Shown in pieces: positions 24,867 through 33,151 of a stretch of 64,000 nt of DNA. Source of the DNA: Streptomyces aurantiacus (lineage in GTDB: Bacteria > Actinomycetota > Actinomycetes > Streptomycetales > Streptomycetaceae); assembly GCF_001418335.1 (NCBI RefSeq), contig NZ_LIPP01000036.1:1-64000 (forward strand), written 5' to 3'. Below the pieces are notes generated by a model that saw nothing but the letters and a program-made list of their open reading frames with translations, searched no databases and had not been told where the DNA came from. Each line of letters opens with the position of its first letter. Positions within the stretch are counted from its first letter, which is position 1. Both the position numbers and the translations under genes were made by a program.

Positions 24867-25838
24867 ATGGACGACCGCACGATGAGAGCCGTACTGTTCG
24901 ACCGCTACGGCGGCCCCGAGGTGCTGTACACGGACCGGGTGCCACGCCCCGAACCGGCGCCGGGCGAGGTCCTCGTGCGCGTGCGTGCATTCAGCGTCAA
25001 CGGAGGCGAACTGGCGGCCCGTTCCGGCCGCGTCCGCCTGCTCACCGGCCGGAAGTTCCCACAGCGCATCGGAGTGGATTTCACCGGCGAGGTCGCCGCA
25101 CTCGGCACCGGCGCAACGGGCGTCGCGGTCGGCGACCGGGTGTGGGGCATCGTGGGCCGCACCGGATTCGGCAGCGCCGCCGAGTACGTGACCGTACGGG
25201 CCGGACGGCTCGGCCGGGTCCCCGACGGACTCGACCTGGTGACCGCCGCCGCGCTGCCGGTGGCCACCACGGCCATCACCGCACTGCGCGACAAGGCGGC
25301 ACTGCGCCCGGGCGAACGCCTGCTCGTACGGGGCGCGGCGGGCGGTGTCGGCAACGCCGCGGTGCAGCTCGGCCACGCCTGGGGCGCCGAGGTCACGGCG
25401 CTGGCCCGGTCGGCCAACCTCGATTTCGTCCGTACGCTCGGTGCCCGCCACGTCATCGACCACCGGACCGTCACCCCGGCGGAACTGGGCCGGTTCGACG
25501 TGGTCCTGGACACCGCGGGCTCCGACCTGCGGGCCTTCAGACGGCTGCTCGCACCCGGCGGACGCATGGTCACCATCGCTTTCGACCTGACACGGTCCGC
25601 CGCCTCGCTGGGCTACATCGCGGCCAGCGCCCTGTACGGACGCGGCCGGGTGCGCTTCTTCAGCGGCAACCCCGGGCGGGCGCTCTTCGACGACCTCGCC
25701 CGCCAGGTGACGGAGGGAAGGCTGCGCCCGGCGGTGGACACGGTCTTCGCACTGGAGGAGACAGCGGCGGCACACCGGGCGCTGGAAGCGGGCGGGGTAC
25801 GCGGCAAGTACGTCGTCAGGGTCGACCGGGTCGACTAG
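24867..25838 (+). CDS. NADP-dependent MDR oxidoreductase (zinc-free, quinone-reductase-like)
   Basis: Medium-chain reductase of 323 residues. The GroES-like domain opens MRAVLFDRYGGPEVLYTDRV and the nucleotide domain has LVRGAAGGVGNAAVQLG, the AxxGxxG motif of the quinone oxidoreductase group. No catalytic or structural zinc cysteines are present. ATG 24867 is preferred (AAGGTGG six bases upstream) over GTG 24849. The last 23 bases overlap, tail to tail, the end of the next TetR gene. Divergence from a TetR gene and the operator between them suggest induction by a small electrophile or drug-like ligand. Confidence 0.87.
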   Translation: MDDRTMRAVLFDRYGGPEVLYTDRVPRPEPAPGEVLVRVRAFSVNGGELAARSGRVRLLTGRKFPQRIGVDFTGEVAALGTGATGVAVGDRVWGIVGRTGFGSAAEYVTVRAGRLGRVPDGLDLVTAAALPVATTAITALRDKAALRPGERLLVRGAAGGVGNAAVQLGHAWGAEVTALARSANLDFVRTLGARHVIDHRTVTPAELGRFDVVLDTAGSDLRAFRRLLAPGGRMVTIAFDLTRSAASLGYIAASALYGRGRVRFFSGNPGRALFDDLARQVTEGRLRPAVDTVFALEETAAAHRALEAGGVRGKYVVRVDRVD

Positions 25839-26436
25839 GTTCTGGCCGGGCCCCGGGCGGCTGGGTGAGTGTGGTGACGGCGGTGGTCACCGCGGCCTTG
25901 CGGTCGGTGGCGGACGCGTGCCCGGTTTCCGACTGCAGCGCCTTCAGCGACCAGGACGCGGTGTCCCAGCTGATCACCAGCGCGATCACCATGGCCATGA
26001 GTTCCACGGGCGGGATGTCGGCGCGGATGTGGCCTGCTTCCTGAGCGGCCCCGATCGCGGTGACGTTCCGGCGGTATTCGTCGACCTCGGCGTCGATCGG
26101 CTGTTGCCGTTCGAGCCCTGCCCACAGGTACAGCCGTCGTACGTGGGGCCGCCGCTCCAGCCGGTCGTACAGTTCGCCGGCGTAGGCGGGCAGGTCGGTG
26201 GCGTCGATGGCGACCGCTTCCGCCAGTTCCGACATGCTGTCGGCGACGACCTTGTCGAACAGTTCTTCCTTGGTCCCGAAGTGCACGTAGATCGACCGCT
26301 TGTTGGCCCTGGCGGTTTCGGCGATGCGGTCGATCCGGGCGCCGGCCAGGCCGTACGCGGCGAACTCCTCGACGGCCGCCTTCATGAGGCGTCGTTTGGT
26401 CTCGGTGGCGTCAGGTGGCATGCGCTCATCGTACAT
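25816..26436 (-). CDS. TetR-family transcriptional regulator
   Basis: Repressor of 206 residues with the helix-turn-helix at about 10-57 (TKRRLMKAAVEEFAAYGLAGARI, then RANKRSIYVHFGTKEELF). The C-terminal domain (PHVRRLYLWAGLERQ) resembles the TetR_C-type ligand domain seen with SDR partners. ATG 26436 and an in-frame ATG at 26421 are both possible. It is divergent from an SDR gene that it probably controls. Its 3' end overlaps the convergent oxidoreductase gene by 23 bases. Confidence 0.88.
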   Translation of the reverse strand: MYDERMPPDATETKRRLMKAAVEEFAAYGLAGARIDRIAETARANKRSIYVHFGTKEELFDKVVADSMSELAEAVAIDATDLPAYAGELYDRLERRPHVRRLYLWAGLERQQPIDAEVDEYRRNVTAIGAAQEAGHIRADIPPVELMAMVIALVISWDTASWSLKALQSETGHASATDRKAAVTTAVTTLTQPPGARPEPSRPGRP

Positions 26437-26493
26437 AACTATCCAGGTGTTTACGTTGGGGGTGAGGGTGGGGTATGAATATAACCAGTTAGT
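26436..26493. promoter_or_regulatory. TetR/SDR divergent promoter with candidate operator
   Basis: TATGAA at 26474-26479 is a good -10 for the SDR gene, with TTTACG about 18 bases before it. TAACCAGTTA at 26482-26491 is a near-palindrome placed at the expected transcription start. TAACTA (26436-26441) and TAGTTA (26488-26493) form a wider inverted pair. Confidence 0.4.
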
Positions 26494-26516
26494 TACCCCA
26501 TCCTTAGGAGCACACC

Positions 26517-27401
26517 ATGACGCGCACTTGGTTCATCACCGGCACGTCCTCCGGCTTCGGCCGTCACCTCACCGAGCAGCTGCTCGCACGAGGGGACCGG
26601 GTCGCCGCCACCGCGCGACGCCCGGAGAGCCTCGACGACCTGGCGGCCCGCTACGGCAGCCGACTGTGGCGTTCCCGCCTGGACGTCACCGACACGACCG
26701 AGCTGCGCGAGGTCGTGGACCGCGCGTTCGCCGAGCTCGGCCGGATCGACGTCGTCGTGTCCAATGCCGGCTACGGACTGTTCGGAGCCGCCGAAGAACT
26801 CACCGACGAGCAGATCGACCGGCAGATCGCGACCAACCTCACGGCATCGATCCAACTCGCCCGCGCCACCACCGGGCACCTGCGCCGCCAGGGCGGCGGA
26901 CGGTACATCCAGATCGCGAGCATCGGCGGCCAGGTCGCCTTCCCCGCGATGAGCCTCTACCACGCCACCAAGTGGGGCATCGAAGGATTCTGGGAGTCGG
27001 CCGCCGCCGAACTCGCGCCGTTCGGCATCGGCGTGACCCTCGTCGAGCCCGGCGTCTCCCGCACCAACTTCGGCGCAGGCGGCTCGGTCCTGGGCGCGCC
27101 CCTGCCCGAGTACGCCGACGGCCCGTCAGGACAGCTGCGCGGCATTCTCTCCGGCGAACTGCCCCCGCTGCCCGCACCCGGTGACCCCGCGAAGATCGCG
27201 GCAGCCATCATCGCCTCCGCCGACCGGACCGAAGCGCCGTTGCGCCTGACGCTGGGCTCGGACGCGTACGCGCTGGCCACCGCCGCCCTGCGTGGCCGCC
27301 TCGAAGCCCTCGAAGCCGGCCGAGGCCTCGCCCACTCCACCGACGCCGACGACGTCACCGCCCCCGCCCCGGCCGGCCACGCCGATCACGCCGATCACTG
27401 A
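26517..27401 (+). CDS. short-chain dehydrogenase/reductase
   Basis: SDR of 294 residues. TGTSSGFG at 8-15 is the cofactor loop, Arg residues after it (ATARRPESL) favour NADP(H), NAGYG is present, and IQIASIGGQVAF with YHATK gives the Ser-Tyr-Lys catalytic set. The C-terminal tail is rich in Ala, Asp, His and Pro, and ends in a GHADHADH repeat. The ATG follows TAGGAG. It faces a TetR gene and is immediately followed by a relic of a second SDR gene. Confidence 0.9.
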   Translation: MTRTWFITGTSSGFGRHLTEQLLARGDRVAATARRPESLDDLAARYGSRLWRSRLDVTDTTELREVVDRAFAELGRIDVVVSNAGYGLFGAAEELTDEQIDRQIATNLTASIQLARATTGHLRRQGGGRYIQIASIGGQVAFPAMSLYHATKWGIEGFWESAAAELAPFGIGVTLVEPGVSRTNFGAGGSVLGAPLPEYADGPSGQLRGILSGELPPLPAPGDPAKIAAAIIASADRTEAPLRLTLGSDAYALATAALRGRLEALEAGRGLAHSTDADDVTAPAPAGHADHADH

Positions 27402-27515
27402 AAGGGGGCCGGCGGTGGCGCGATCGTCGACGTCAACTCCGTCGCCGGTCTCGCGGCAGCCCCGGACCTCGTCGCCTACAGCAGCAGCAAGTGGGCACTG
27501 CGCGGCCTTGCGGAC
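27402..27515 (+). pseudogene. relic of a second short-chain dehydrogenase gene
   Basis: Directly after the SDR stop codon, a frame without a start codon reads KGAGGGAIVDVNSVAGLAAA and continues PDLVAYSSSKWALRGLAD. This is the central catalytic part of an SDR (Ser strand plus YSSSK). The nucleotide-binding half and the C-terminus are missing, and after about residue 37 the frame turns into unrelated sequence. It is best explained as the remains of a neighbouring SDR gene after deletion or gene conversion. Confidence 0.75.
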
Positions 27516-27686
27516 AGATCGGCAGCACCCCGCCACCGGGCCGCCGCGGAGCCGAACCATGCGGCAAGGGCGAGTGTCCCCGGGGGCGGGGTGCGTCGGG
27601 CTGGGAGAGGCCCCGGGCGGCCGAGCGGGCGTATACGCGGCTGGAGGGGCCCGCGTGGAACCGGCCTGTCGCCCGGGGCGGAAGCG

Positions 27687-28184
27687 CTAGATCTTCAGCT
27701 CGCCCGAGGAAGCGATCACGATCTTCGAGCGGGTGGTGCCGGAACGCGAACCCAGGGACTCGATCTTCGTCACCAGGTCCTGGCCCTCGACGACCTCGCC
27801 GAAGACCACGTGCTTGCCGTCCAGCCACGACGTGAGCACCGTGGTGATGAAGAACTGCGAGCCGTTGCTGTTGGGGCCGGAGTTCGCCATGGACAGCAGG
27901 AACGGCTTGTCGTGCTTGAGCTTGAAGTTCTCGTCGTCGAACTTCGCGCCGTAGATGCTCTTGCCGCCGGTGCCGTCGCCACGGGTGAAGTCGCCGCCCT
28001 GGAGCATGAACTCCGGGATGACACGGTGGAAGCCCGAGCCCTCGTACCCGAAGCCGTGCTGGCCGGTGGCCAGCTCACGGAAGTTCTGCGCCGTCCTGGG
28101 GACGACGTCGTCGTACAGCTTGAAGACGATCCGGCCCGCGGGGGCGCCGTCGATGGTGATGTCGAAGAAGACGTTGGTAGACAT
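27687..28184 (-). CDS. peptidyl-prolyl cis-trans isomerase (cyclophilin)
   Basis: Cytosolic cyclophilin of 165 residues, near the family's minimal length. The core is complete: [20 protein letters not shown] (active-site Arg, Phe, Met, Gln), [17 protein letters not shown] and [12 protein letters not shown]. It catalyses prolyl bond isomerisation during folding. No purine-rich ribosome site precedes the ATG, so initiation may be leaderless or depend on another signal. It is a probable housekeeping gene between accessory units, 285 bases from the SDR gene. Confidence 0.95.
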   Translation of the reverse strand: MSTNVFFDITIDGAPAGRIVFKLYDDVVPRTAQNFRELATGQHGFGYEGSGFHRVIPEFMLQGGDFTRGDGTGGKSIYGAKFDDENFKLKHDKPFLLSMANSGPNSNGSQFFITTVLTSWLDGKHVVFGEVVEGQDLVTKIESLGSRSGTTRSKIVIASSGELKI

Positions 28185-28357
28185 GAGGAGATCTTGTCAC
28201 GGCCCCGCATCATGCCCGGGAGCCGCCCTGCGCGGCAGCGTCAGGACGTGCCGTGCTCGGTGGGCTCGGCCCGGTTCTCGTATGGCTACGGCAGACAGAC
28301 GTGTAGCGGAGAGTGATGGAGCAGCCCGCCGCCAAGTGGGCAAGGGCATCTTTTCGG

Positions 28358-29041
28358 TTATTGCGGGTGGGGATTACGCAGCGGCCCACTCCGTGATCGG
28401 CTCGGGTCTTCTTCCATGGCGCGGATGGCGTCGCATCGGTCGCGGACGTAATCGTTGTGGGTCGCGATGACGATGGCGCATCCGGCGTCACTCATCCTGC
28501 GCAGGATGTCGACCACCATAGTGGTGTTGGCGTGGTCCAGGGCACCGGTGGGCTCGTCGGCCAGCACGAGGGCCGGCTCCTTGACCATGAGCCGGGCCAG
28601 GGCAACACGCTGCTGCTCTCCGCCACTAAGTTGGTGAACCCTCTCCTTCTCCCGCCCCGCGAGGCCGACACGGTCGAGGGCTTGGGCGATGGTGAGACCT
28701 GAGTCGCGCCGGAACGACCGGCGTGGCCTGACGGCGACATCCAGATTGGCGGCGACGGTGGCGTTGTCGATCAGGGCGTAGTTCTGGAAGAGGTAACCGA
28801 GAACGTCGCGGCGGAAGCGCCTGGCTCCACGCTGGTCGAATCGGGTGATGTCCTTTCCCTCATGACGGATCGCTCCGGCACTCGGCGCGTCAAGGAGACC
28901 GAGGCAATTGAGGAGGGTGGACTTGCCCGATCCGCTGGGGCCGACGAGGGCGAGCATCTCGCCGCGGTTGATGGAGAAGGTCACATCGGACCACAGGGTC
29001 CGAGCGCCGAAGGACTTCGACAGCCCGTCAATATCGATCAC
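28358..29041 (-). CDS. bacteriocin ABC transporter ATP-binding protein
   Basis: ATPase of 227 residues, LolD/MacB-like in type. Walker A is GPSGSGKST at 34-42, the Q-loop is YLFQNYAL, the signature LSGGEQQRVAL starts at 138, Walker B is ALVLADEPTG, and the switch His is in IATHND. GTG 29041 follows AGGAG. It is the last gene of the lactococcin-972-type unit, 45 bases after the membrane protein gene. In such loci this ATPase works with the DUF1430-type membrane protein in export of, or immunity to, the bacteriocin. The C-terminus has a short basic tail, SRSRSGPLRNPHPQ. Confidence 0.9.
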   Translation of the reverse strand: MIDIDGLSKSFGARTLWSDVTFSINRGEMLALVGPSGSGKSTLLNCLGLLDAPSAGAIRHEGKDITRFDQRGARRFRRDVLGYLFQNYALIDNATVAANLDVAVRPRRSFRRDSGLTIAQALDRVGLAGREKERVHQLSGGEQQRVALARLMVKEPALVLADEPTGALDHANTTMVVDILRRMSDAGCAIVIATHNDYVRDRCDAIRAMEEDPSRSRSGPLRNPHPQ

Positions 29042-29086
29042 TACGGTGCTCCTGTTGGAGTCGAAGGGGCCGGGTGTGGGCGGGGC

Positions 29087-31198
29087 TCATGCTTCGGTCG
29101 CCCTTTCCTTGACGATGCGGCGGTGGAAGACCACCAGGGCCAAGAGCACCGCGCTGACCTCAACGGCGATCAGCCCGAAGGTGAGGCTGATGTCCAGCGT
29201 GGTGATCTGGACAGGGCTGCTGGGAGCTGGGATGCCGCGGGCCGTGTACCTCTCCAGCTCCTGGTTCTCGTGCCACACGTCGAACGGGACCCACACAGCG
29301 AGGAGGATGGCGAGAAGTGCCTCGCCGGCGAGCACGGAGCGGTGGGCGGCGGCGAACCTCCAGCCGCTGATGTGCTTGACGAAGACCGCCTGGGCGTTCT
29401 TGCGCGAGTAGACGATGCAGACGCCGACACCTGTGATGAGGAGCACGGCCACGGCCATGCCGAGGTTGAACAGCTGCATCCGGAATTCGTTGACGACCCT
29501 CCGCAGTTCCAAGGCCGCGTTTTGCCCGATCGGACTCATGGCTTTCACATAGGTTTGCAGCTTGTGAGCCTTGACGCCGTCCAAGACGTCGTCAGGGTCG
29601 GAGAAAACCACTCCCCCCTGGGTGGCAAACGCGGTGTAGGCGTTGTCCGTGAGGTATGTCGAGCCATTCGGGACGACGACCAGGACCGGATTGCGAACCA
29701 TCGACCGGTCCTGGTCCGGGTTGGCGCCAGTGCTGCGGGTGTGGCTCCCCGGGTCGTAGCCAAAGACACGCTGTCCGCTCCTCGCCCGGGATGTCTTCAT
29801 ATCGGTCGGCCGGATGCGTTCCGGATCGTGCGGGCTCAGCAGCCCGGGAATCTCCGCAGTGACGGTCGACGCATAGCGGTTGAGGGATTCGGGGACGATG
29901 ATCCGCACCGGGCCGGCGCCTCGGGCCTTCTCATCCCGTGGCGCCGGGCCATAGCGCCGTCCCATGGGGTCGAGGATTGGCTGCTCGGCGAGGAATGTCT
30001 CGTTGACGATGAGTATCTCGCCCTGAGGCAGGTTCGAGCCCGGGGCGATGTCCTGGAGCTCCCGGCGTCCGGCGACGATGATCTGCCCGTGTGCGTCGGC
30101 CTTGCGCAGCCACTGCCCCACCTGTACTTCCATCTCCGCCGTCTCGGGGCCCAGGCTGCCGTTGAGCAGGATGGCTGTGGCGTCGCCCGCCTTGGCGTAG
30201 GCATCCCGGCTGTCCTGCCGCGCCAGTACGTCCTGGGCTGCCAGGACGACGGTTGTGGCGATGCTGAGGGCAAGCAGCAGTGCGGGGGCACGCACCATGT
30301 AGGCGCAGACAGTCGCCAGCCGGGCGGGCAGTTCTCCCTTGAGGGCACGCAGCACTTCAATCCTGCAAGTCAGCGCGAGCGCGGCCGCATGGGCAGCCAA
30401 CACCACCAGAATGAGCAGCCCGGCGATGCCCGCGGTCACCGAAGCATAGAGACCCAACCACGCCAGGCCGTTATAGGAGCCGAGGAAGAGCAACGCTGCC
30501 GCGGTCACCGTACCGGCCGCGATCGCCCAGAACCTCCCCAGTTGCCGAAGATCTCGGAGAAGGAGCTCAGCGAATGACTTCCCCTGGAGCCGCAGTGCCC
30601 CGTACGTCTTCGCGCTGAGAAGCACACTGGCACCGGTCAGCGTGACCGCAGCGAGAGCGACCACCAGGAAGGACCAGAACAGGGCACCGTCTGAATAGAC
30701 CGGGGTCAGCTCGGAGACCGACAGGGGATGGTTCACCTGCCCGCGCAGGCCGAGATCGGCAAACATGGCCAGCAGCGCGTCTCCGGCCCCGGGTGACCCG
30801 AACACATAGTAGAAACCCCGGGGATCCCGCTGTCCGAACTCGGCGATCGGGTGGACGTCCGTGTGGTAGTCCCTGCCGAACGCCGGATACCCCTTCGCCA
30901 GCCACGACGCCGCGTCAGAGCCCGGGTTGCCTGCGGCGAGATAGAGATGTCGATGCTGGTGCGGATCCCTGAGATCGGGCAGCTCACGGGCCACAGTCAC
31001 CCCGTGCTTGGCTGCGAACGACTCGATCGCCCGCACGACCTGCTCGCCGCTCGACGAGTGGTCGGACTCTGACACCCAGACCAGAGCAGAGTGACCCAGC
31101 ACCCAGTCCTCATCCAGCCCTCGCACGAACAGAAACGCCAACACCGCAGAAAAGGCCAGCACGGCGGCATGGACGTACTTAATACCTTGGTGCAGCAT
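29087..31198 (-). CDS. bacteriocin-associated integral membrane protein (DUF1430 type)
   Basis: Large membrane protein of 703 residues from ATG 31198. One hydrophobic segment lies near the N-terminus (AAVLAFSAVLAFLFV), with a cluster in the middle (FWSFLVVALAAVTLTGASVLL, GLYASVTAGIAGLLILVVLAA) and pairs near the C-terminus. Between them are big extracytoplasmic loops, in the manner of MacB/FtsX permeases. The order precursor, large membrane protein, ABC ATPase is the known lactococcin 972 arrangement, which is the main reason for the call. It probably forms the permease for the ATPase downstream, giving export or self-protection. Base composition is somewhat less GC-biased than in neighbouring housekeeping genes. 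Confidence 0.85.
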   Translation of the reverse strand: MLHQGIKYVHAAVLAFSAVLAFLFVRGLDEDWVLGHSALVWVSESDHSSSGEQVVRAIESFAAKHGVTVARELPDLRDPHQHRHLYLAAGNPGSDAASWLAKGYPAFGRDYHTDVHPIAEFGQRDPRGFYYVFGSPGAGDALLAMFADLGLRGQVNHPLSVSELTPVYSDGALFWSFLVVALAAVTLTGASVLLSAKTYGALRLQGKSFAELLLRDLRQLGRFWAIAAGTVTAAALLFLGSYNGLAWLGLYASVTAGIAGLLILVVLAAHAAALALTCRIEVLRALKGELPARLATVCAYMVRAPALLLALSIATTVVLAAQDVLARQDSRDAYAKAGDATAILLNGSLGPETAEMEVQVGQWLRKADAHGQIIVAGRRELQDIAPGSNLPQGEILIVNETFLAEQPILDPMGRRYGPAPRDEKARGAGPVRIIVPESLNRYASTVTAEIPGLLSPHDPERIRPTDMKTSRARSGQRVFGYDPGSHTRSTGANPDQDRSMVRNPVLVVVPNGSTYLTDNAYTAFATQGGVVFSDPDDVLDGVKAHKLQTYVKAMSPIGQNAALELRRVVNEFRMQLFNLGMAVAVLLITGVGVCIVYSRKNAQAVFVKHISGWRFAAAHRSVLAGEALLAILLAVWVPFDVWHENQELERYTARGIPAPSSPVQITTLDISLTFGLIAVEVSAVLLALVVFHRRIVKERATEA

Positions 31199-31265
31199 CA
31201 ATCATCCCAAAATCCAGGGCGCTCGAAGAGCGCATCTCGTGAGACTGAGTGAAGTGCCGGCAACG

Positions 31266-31303
31266 AGCTGTTGGGGAGCGGAGAAACCCGCTCCCCAACA
31301 GCT
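31266..31303 (-). terminator. 16-bp hairpin between bacteriocin precursor and transporter genes
   Basis: AGCTGTTGGGGAGCGG (31266-31281) and CCGCTCCCCAACAGCT (31288-31303) are perfect inverted copies around AGAAAC. It sits 48 bases past the precursor stop and 68 before the membrane-protein start. It is probably a partial terminator or RNA-stabilising hairpin that keeps precursor mRNA in excess over transporter mRNA. Confidence 0.8.
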
Positions 31304-31350
31304 GGAAACACTTTCTGAGAAACACGGAGCCGCGAATGTTCCTCGTCAGC

Positions 31351-31641
31351 TCAGCAGGTGTTCCGCCACCACGCCTGGTTACCGAACGACGCTGCGTTGG
31401 CGCTGGCCCTGGCCCAGTCGTTTGCCGCCACGTTGCCGCTTGAGTCGTAGTACTGACCTTCAACCGAGGAACCGTGGCACCTGGTTTGGTGGAAGTAGTT
31501 CGAGCGCACGGTGCTGGAGCTCACGCCGTAGTCCCAGGTGCCACCACCCACACCGATTGTGGTGGCCAACGCTGGGGTGGCCATCCCGGCGACAAGGGCA
31601 CCGGCCGCGATCGAAAGCTTGATGCTGCGCTTGATCTGCAC
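31351..31641 (-). CDS. lactococcin 972-family bacteriocin precursor
   Basis: Secreted peptide precursor of 96 residues. GTG 31641 is chosen because GAGGGAG lies six bases upstream; a TTG two codons earlier would touch that site. A Sec signal peptide (IKRSIKLSIAAGALVAGMA, then TPALA) is cleaved to leave about 70 residues. The mature part has the family pattern: GGGTWDYGVSS, a SNYFHQT stretch like the SNYHH of lactococcin 972, then a Ser/Asn/Ala-rich half ending in WWRNTC. It has two Cys, unlike lactococcin 972 as known. Lactococcin 972 blocks septum formation by binding lipid II; whether this peptide does so is an inference. Confidence 0.87.
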   Translation of the reverse strand: MQIKRSIKLSIAAGALVAGMATPALATTIGVGGGTWDYGVSSSTVRSNYFHQTRCHGSSVEGQYYDSSGNVAANDWARASANAASFGNQAWWRNTC

Positions 31642-31905
31642 TTTCAACTCCCTCTTCTGTCAGAAGCCTTTGGCGAACTCACTAACGGGTGCATCTGGGA
31701 GCGGCGACTTGCATTGCCCCTCATCACCCCAGCCTGAGTAGGAGCCCAAACTGGTGAATTGATGCAGCCAAAGCGCCACTGACGTTTCGTACGACCCGGT
31801 TCACTCGGGTCGTTATGTGTCCCACCGTGCCGGGGTGCGGTGGGCTCCCCGGCGTTTGCATGACCGAGTTCAGCGGCTGTGGCACCGGTGGGGAAGGGGG
31901 TTGCG

Positions 31906-31960
31906 CTGTCCGGGACAGGATTAGGTGTCCGACCTGCGTATTTGCCCATGTCCCGGACAG
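31906..31960. repeat. inverted repeat, possible insertion-sequence end
   Basis: CTGTCCGGGACA (31906-31917) returns inverted as TGTCCCGGACAG (31949-31960), 12 of 12 bases. The first copy is itself palindromic. Next to transposase fragments this could be a terminal inverted repeat, but the second end of the element has not been found. Confidence 0.4.
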
Positions 31961-32096
31961 TTCGCGGCGATGATCGATGCGTTTTCATATCTGTGGCGAC
32001 CTCGGGTTGCACGTGGCAGCAGGTGCCGACCGCGTCGTTCGGGCCGACCGGAGCGACGGCTCACCGGCGTTTCACGGAGTGGTCGAAAGCCCGGGT

Positions 32097-32223
32097 GTGG
32101 GTCTGAATCCTGTAGACCGGGGCAAGTGCGGATCAAAGGTCCACGCTCGCCGGATGTCGACGCCTGCTCCGCCTCTACGAACGTGCTTGCACCCTGATCT
32201 GCTACCGCAGACTCACCAATGAG
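32097..32223 (+). pseudogene. decayed IS5-like transposase
   Basis: Two pieces in different frames look like parts of one transposase. GLNPVDRGKCGSKVH at 32100-32144 matches the GPxPVDRGxxGSKxH block before the middle of IS5-type DDE transposases. LLRLYERACTLICYRRLTNEM in the next frame (about 32164-32223) matches their C-terminal end. The 100 or so residues normally between them, including catalytic Asp and Glu, are deleted. The relic ends just inside the neighbouring hydrolase gene region. Confidence 0.6.
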
Positions 32224-32231
32224 ATGACTTT

Positions 32232-33134
32232 CTATTTGCTGTCGACCCGCCCGGTGAACTCCACCATCGTGGCCGCGAGTGCTTCAGGAGCTTCCTGGGC
32301 GATGAGGTGGCCGACTCCGTCAAGACGCACCGCGGTGACCTCACCGGCGGTCACCTGACGGAAGGTGTTCTCGGTATGGGTATGGCCGGCACCGTCGACG
32401 GTGAGCACCGGTACGGCGAGCGGGTGCGACTCGGCCAGAGCCCTGGTCGCGCCGTTGTCCGAGAACACTCCTCGATAGAGACCCTCCGTGCCTCGCCAGG
32501 CGTTCGGACGCGCGTAGGTCCGGACGAACTCGTCGACATCACTTTCGGTGATGGAGCCCTCTGTCCCGTTCATCAGAGGGAAGGCGAAGTCGGCCAGGAG
32601 TTCGCGCTCATGGCCGGGAAGAAGCATTCCGGGGATGCCCGGAGCACCGAGGAACCCGACGTGCCAGGACCCGAAGTTGTTCACGTCGGCAAGAGACTCA
32701 AGGCCGAAACCGGCCAGTGTCGTCTCGACTCCGGTGAAGCTGATGACGTCCTCGGGATGTGTTGCCGCGAAGCGGAAGCCTGTGCCGCCGCTGATGTCCT
32801 GGCAGAGGAGGTGAACAGGGCCCGCACCGATGTGCTCGACGAGATGGTGCAGGTCCTCGGCGGTGACCGCCTCGCCGTACTCGGTGTCGGCGTTGCCGGA
32901 GTCGCCGAACCCGCGGAGGTCGGGGGCGAAGACCCGGTGGGTCTGTGCGAGCAGCGGAATCAGCTTGCGGAACGCCCACCACGTCTCCGGCCACCCGTGC
33001 ACCAGCAGGATCGGGGAGCCGGTGGTGCCGGCGGAGACGTAGTGCAGTCGCGTTCCGTTGATGTCCGCGAGGTGGTGCGTGACGCCCGGAAGGGTCGCGC
33101 CGGAGGGCGCGGTTGCGGTCCTGGTCGTGGTCAC
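32232..33134 (-). CDS. alpha/beta hydrolase, epoxide-hydrolase-like
   Basis: Soluble hydrolase of 300 residues. HGWPETWW (oxyanion His-Gly-x-Pro) is at 46-53. The nucleophile is Asp113 in LLCQDISGG rather than Ser, which marks the epoxide hydrolase and haloalkane dehalogenase branch. The catalytic His is in DGVGHLIAQEAPE near the C-terminus. GTG 33134 follows GGGAGC at good spacing. Its own promoter, bracketed by two 15-bp palindromes, lies between it and the MFS gene upstream, so it is tightly regulated. The natural substrate is unknown. Confidence 0.87.
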   Translation of the reverse strand: MTTTRTATAPSGATLPGVTHHLADINGTRLHYVSAGTTGSPILLVHGWPETWWAFRKLIPLLAQTHRVFAPDLRGFGDSGNADTEYGEAVTAEDLHHLVEHIGAGPVHLLCQDISGGTGFRFAATHPEDVISFTGVETTLAGFGLESLADVNNFGSWHVGFLGAPGIPGMLLPGHERELLADFAFPLMNGTEGSITESDVDEFVRTYARPNAWRGTEGLYRGVFSDNGATRALAESHPLAVPVLTVDGAGHTHTENTFRQVTAGEVTAVRLDGVGHLIAQEAPEALAATMVEFTGRVDSK

Positions 33135-33151
33135 GAGAAGCTCCCGAAGTA

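Larger units (their letters stand above)
31642..32231. other. palindrome-rich region with transposase debris
   Basis: This stretch upstream of the bacteriocin gene has no intact gene. Two perfect hairpins lie at 31791-31813 (ACGACCCG stem, 7-base loop) and 31821-31844 (CCCACCG stem, 10-base loop). CTGTCCGGGACAG at 31906-31918 is a perfect palindrome, with an inverted partial copy at 31949-31960. IS5-like transposase fragments fill 32097-32223. The bacteriocin promoter must lie at the low-numbered end but no clear box is seen. Confidence 0.6.

Noticed and set aside
27491-27690. Short + frames between the SDR relic and cyclophilin
   Set aside because: Random Arg/Gly-rich sequence without starts of quality; region regarded as decayed DNA.
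31644-32012. 122-codon - strand frame just upstream of the bacteriocin gene, a possible immunity gene
   Set aside because: Sequence is Pro/Thr/Arg-rich with no membrane segment, no ribosome site, and contains the hairpins of the intergenic region.
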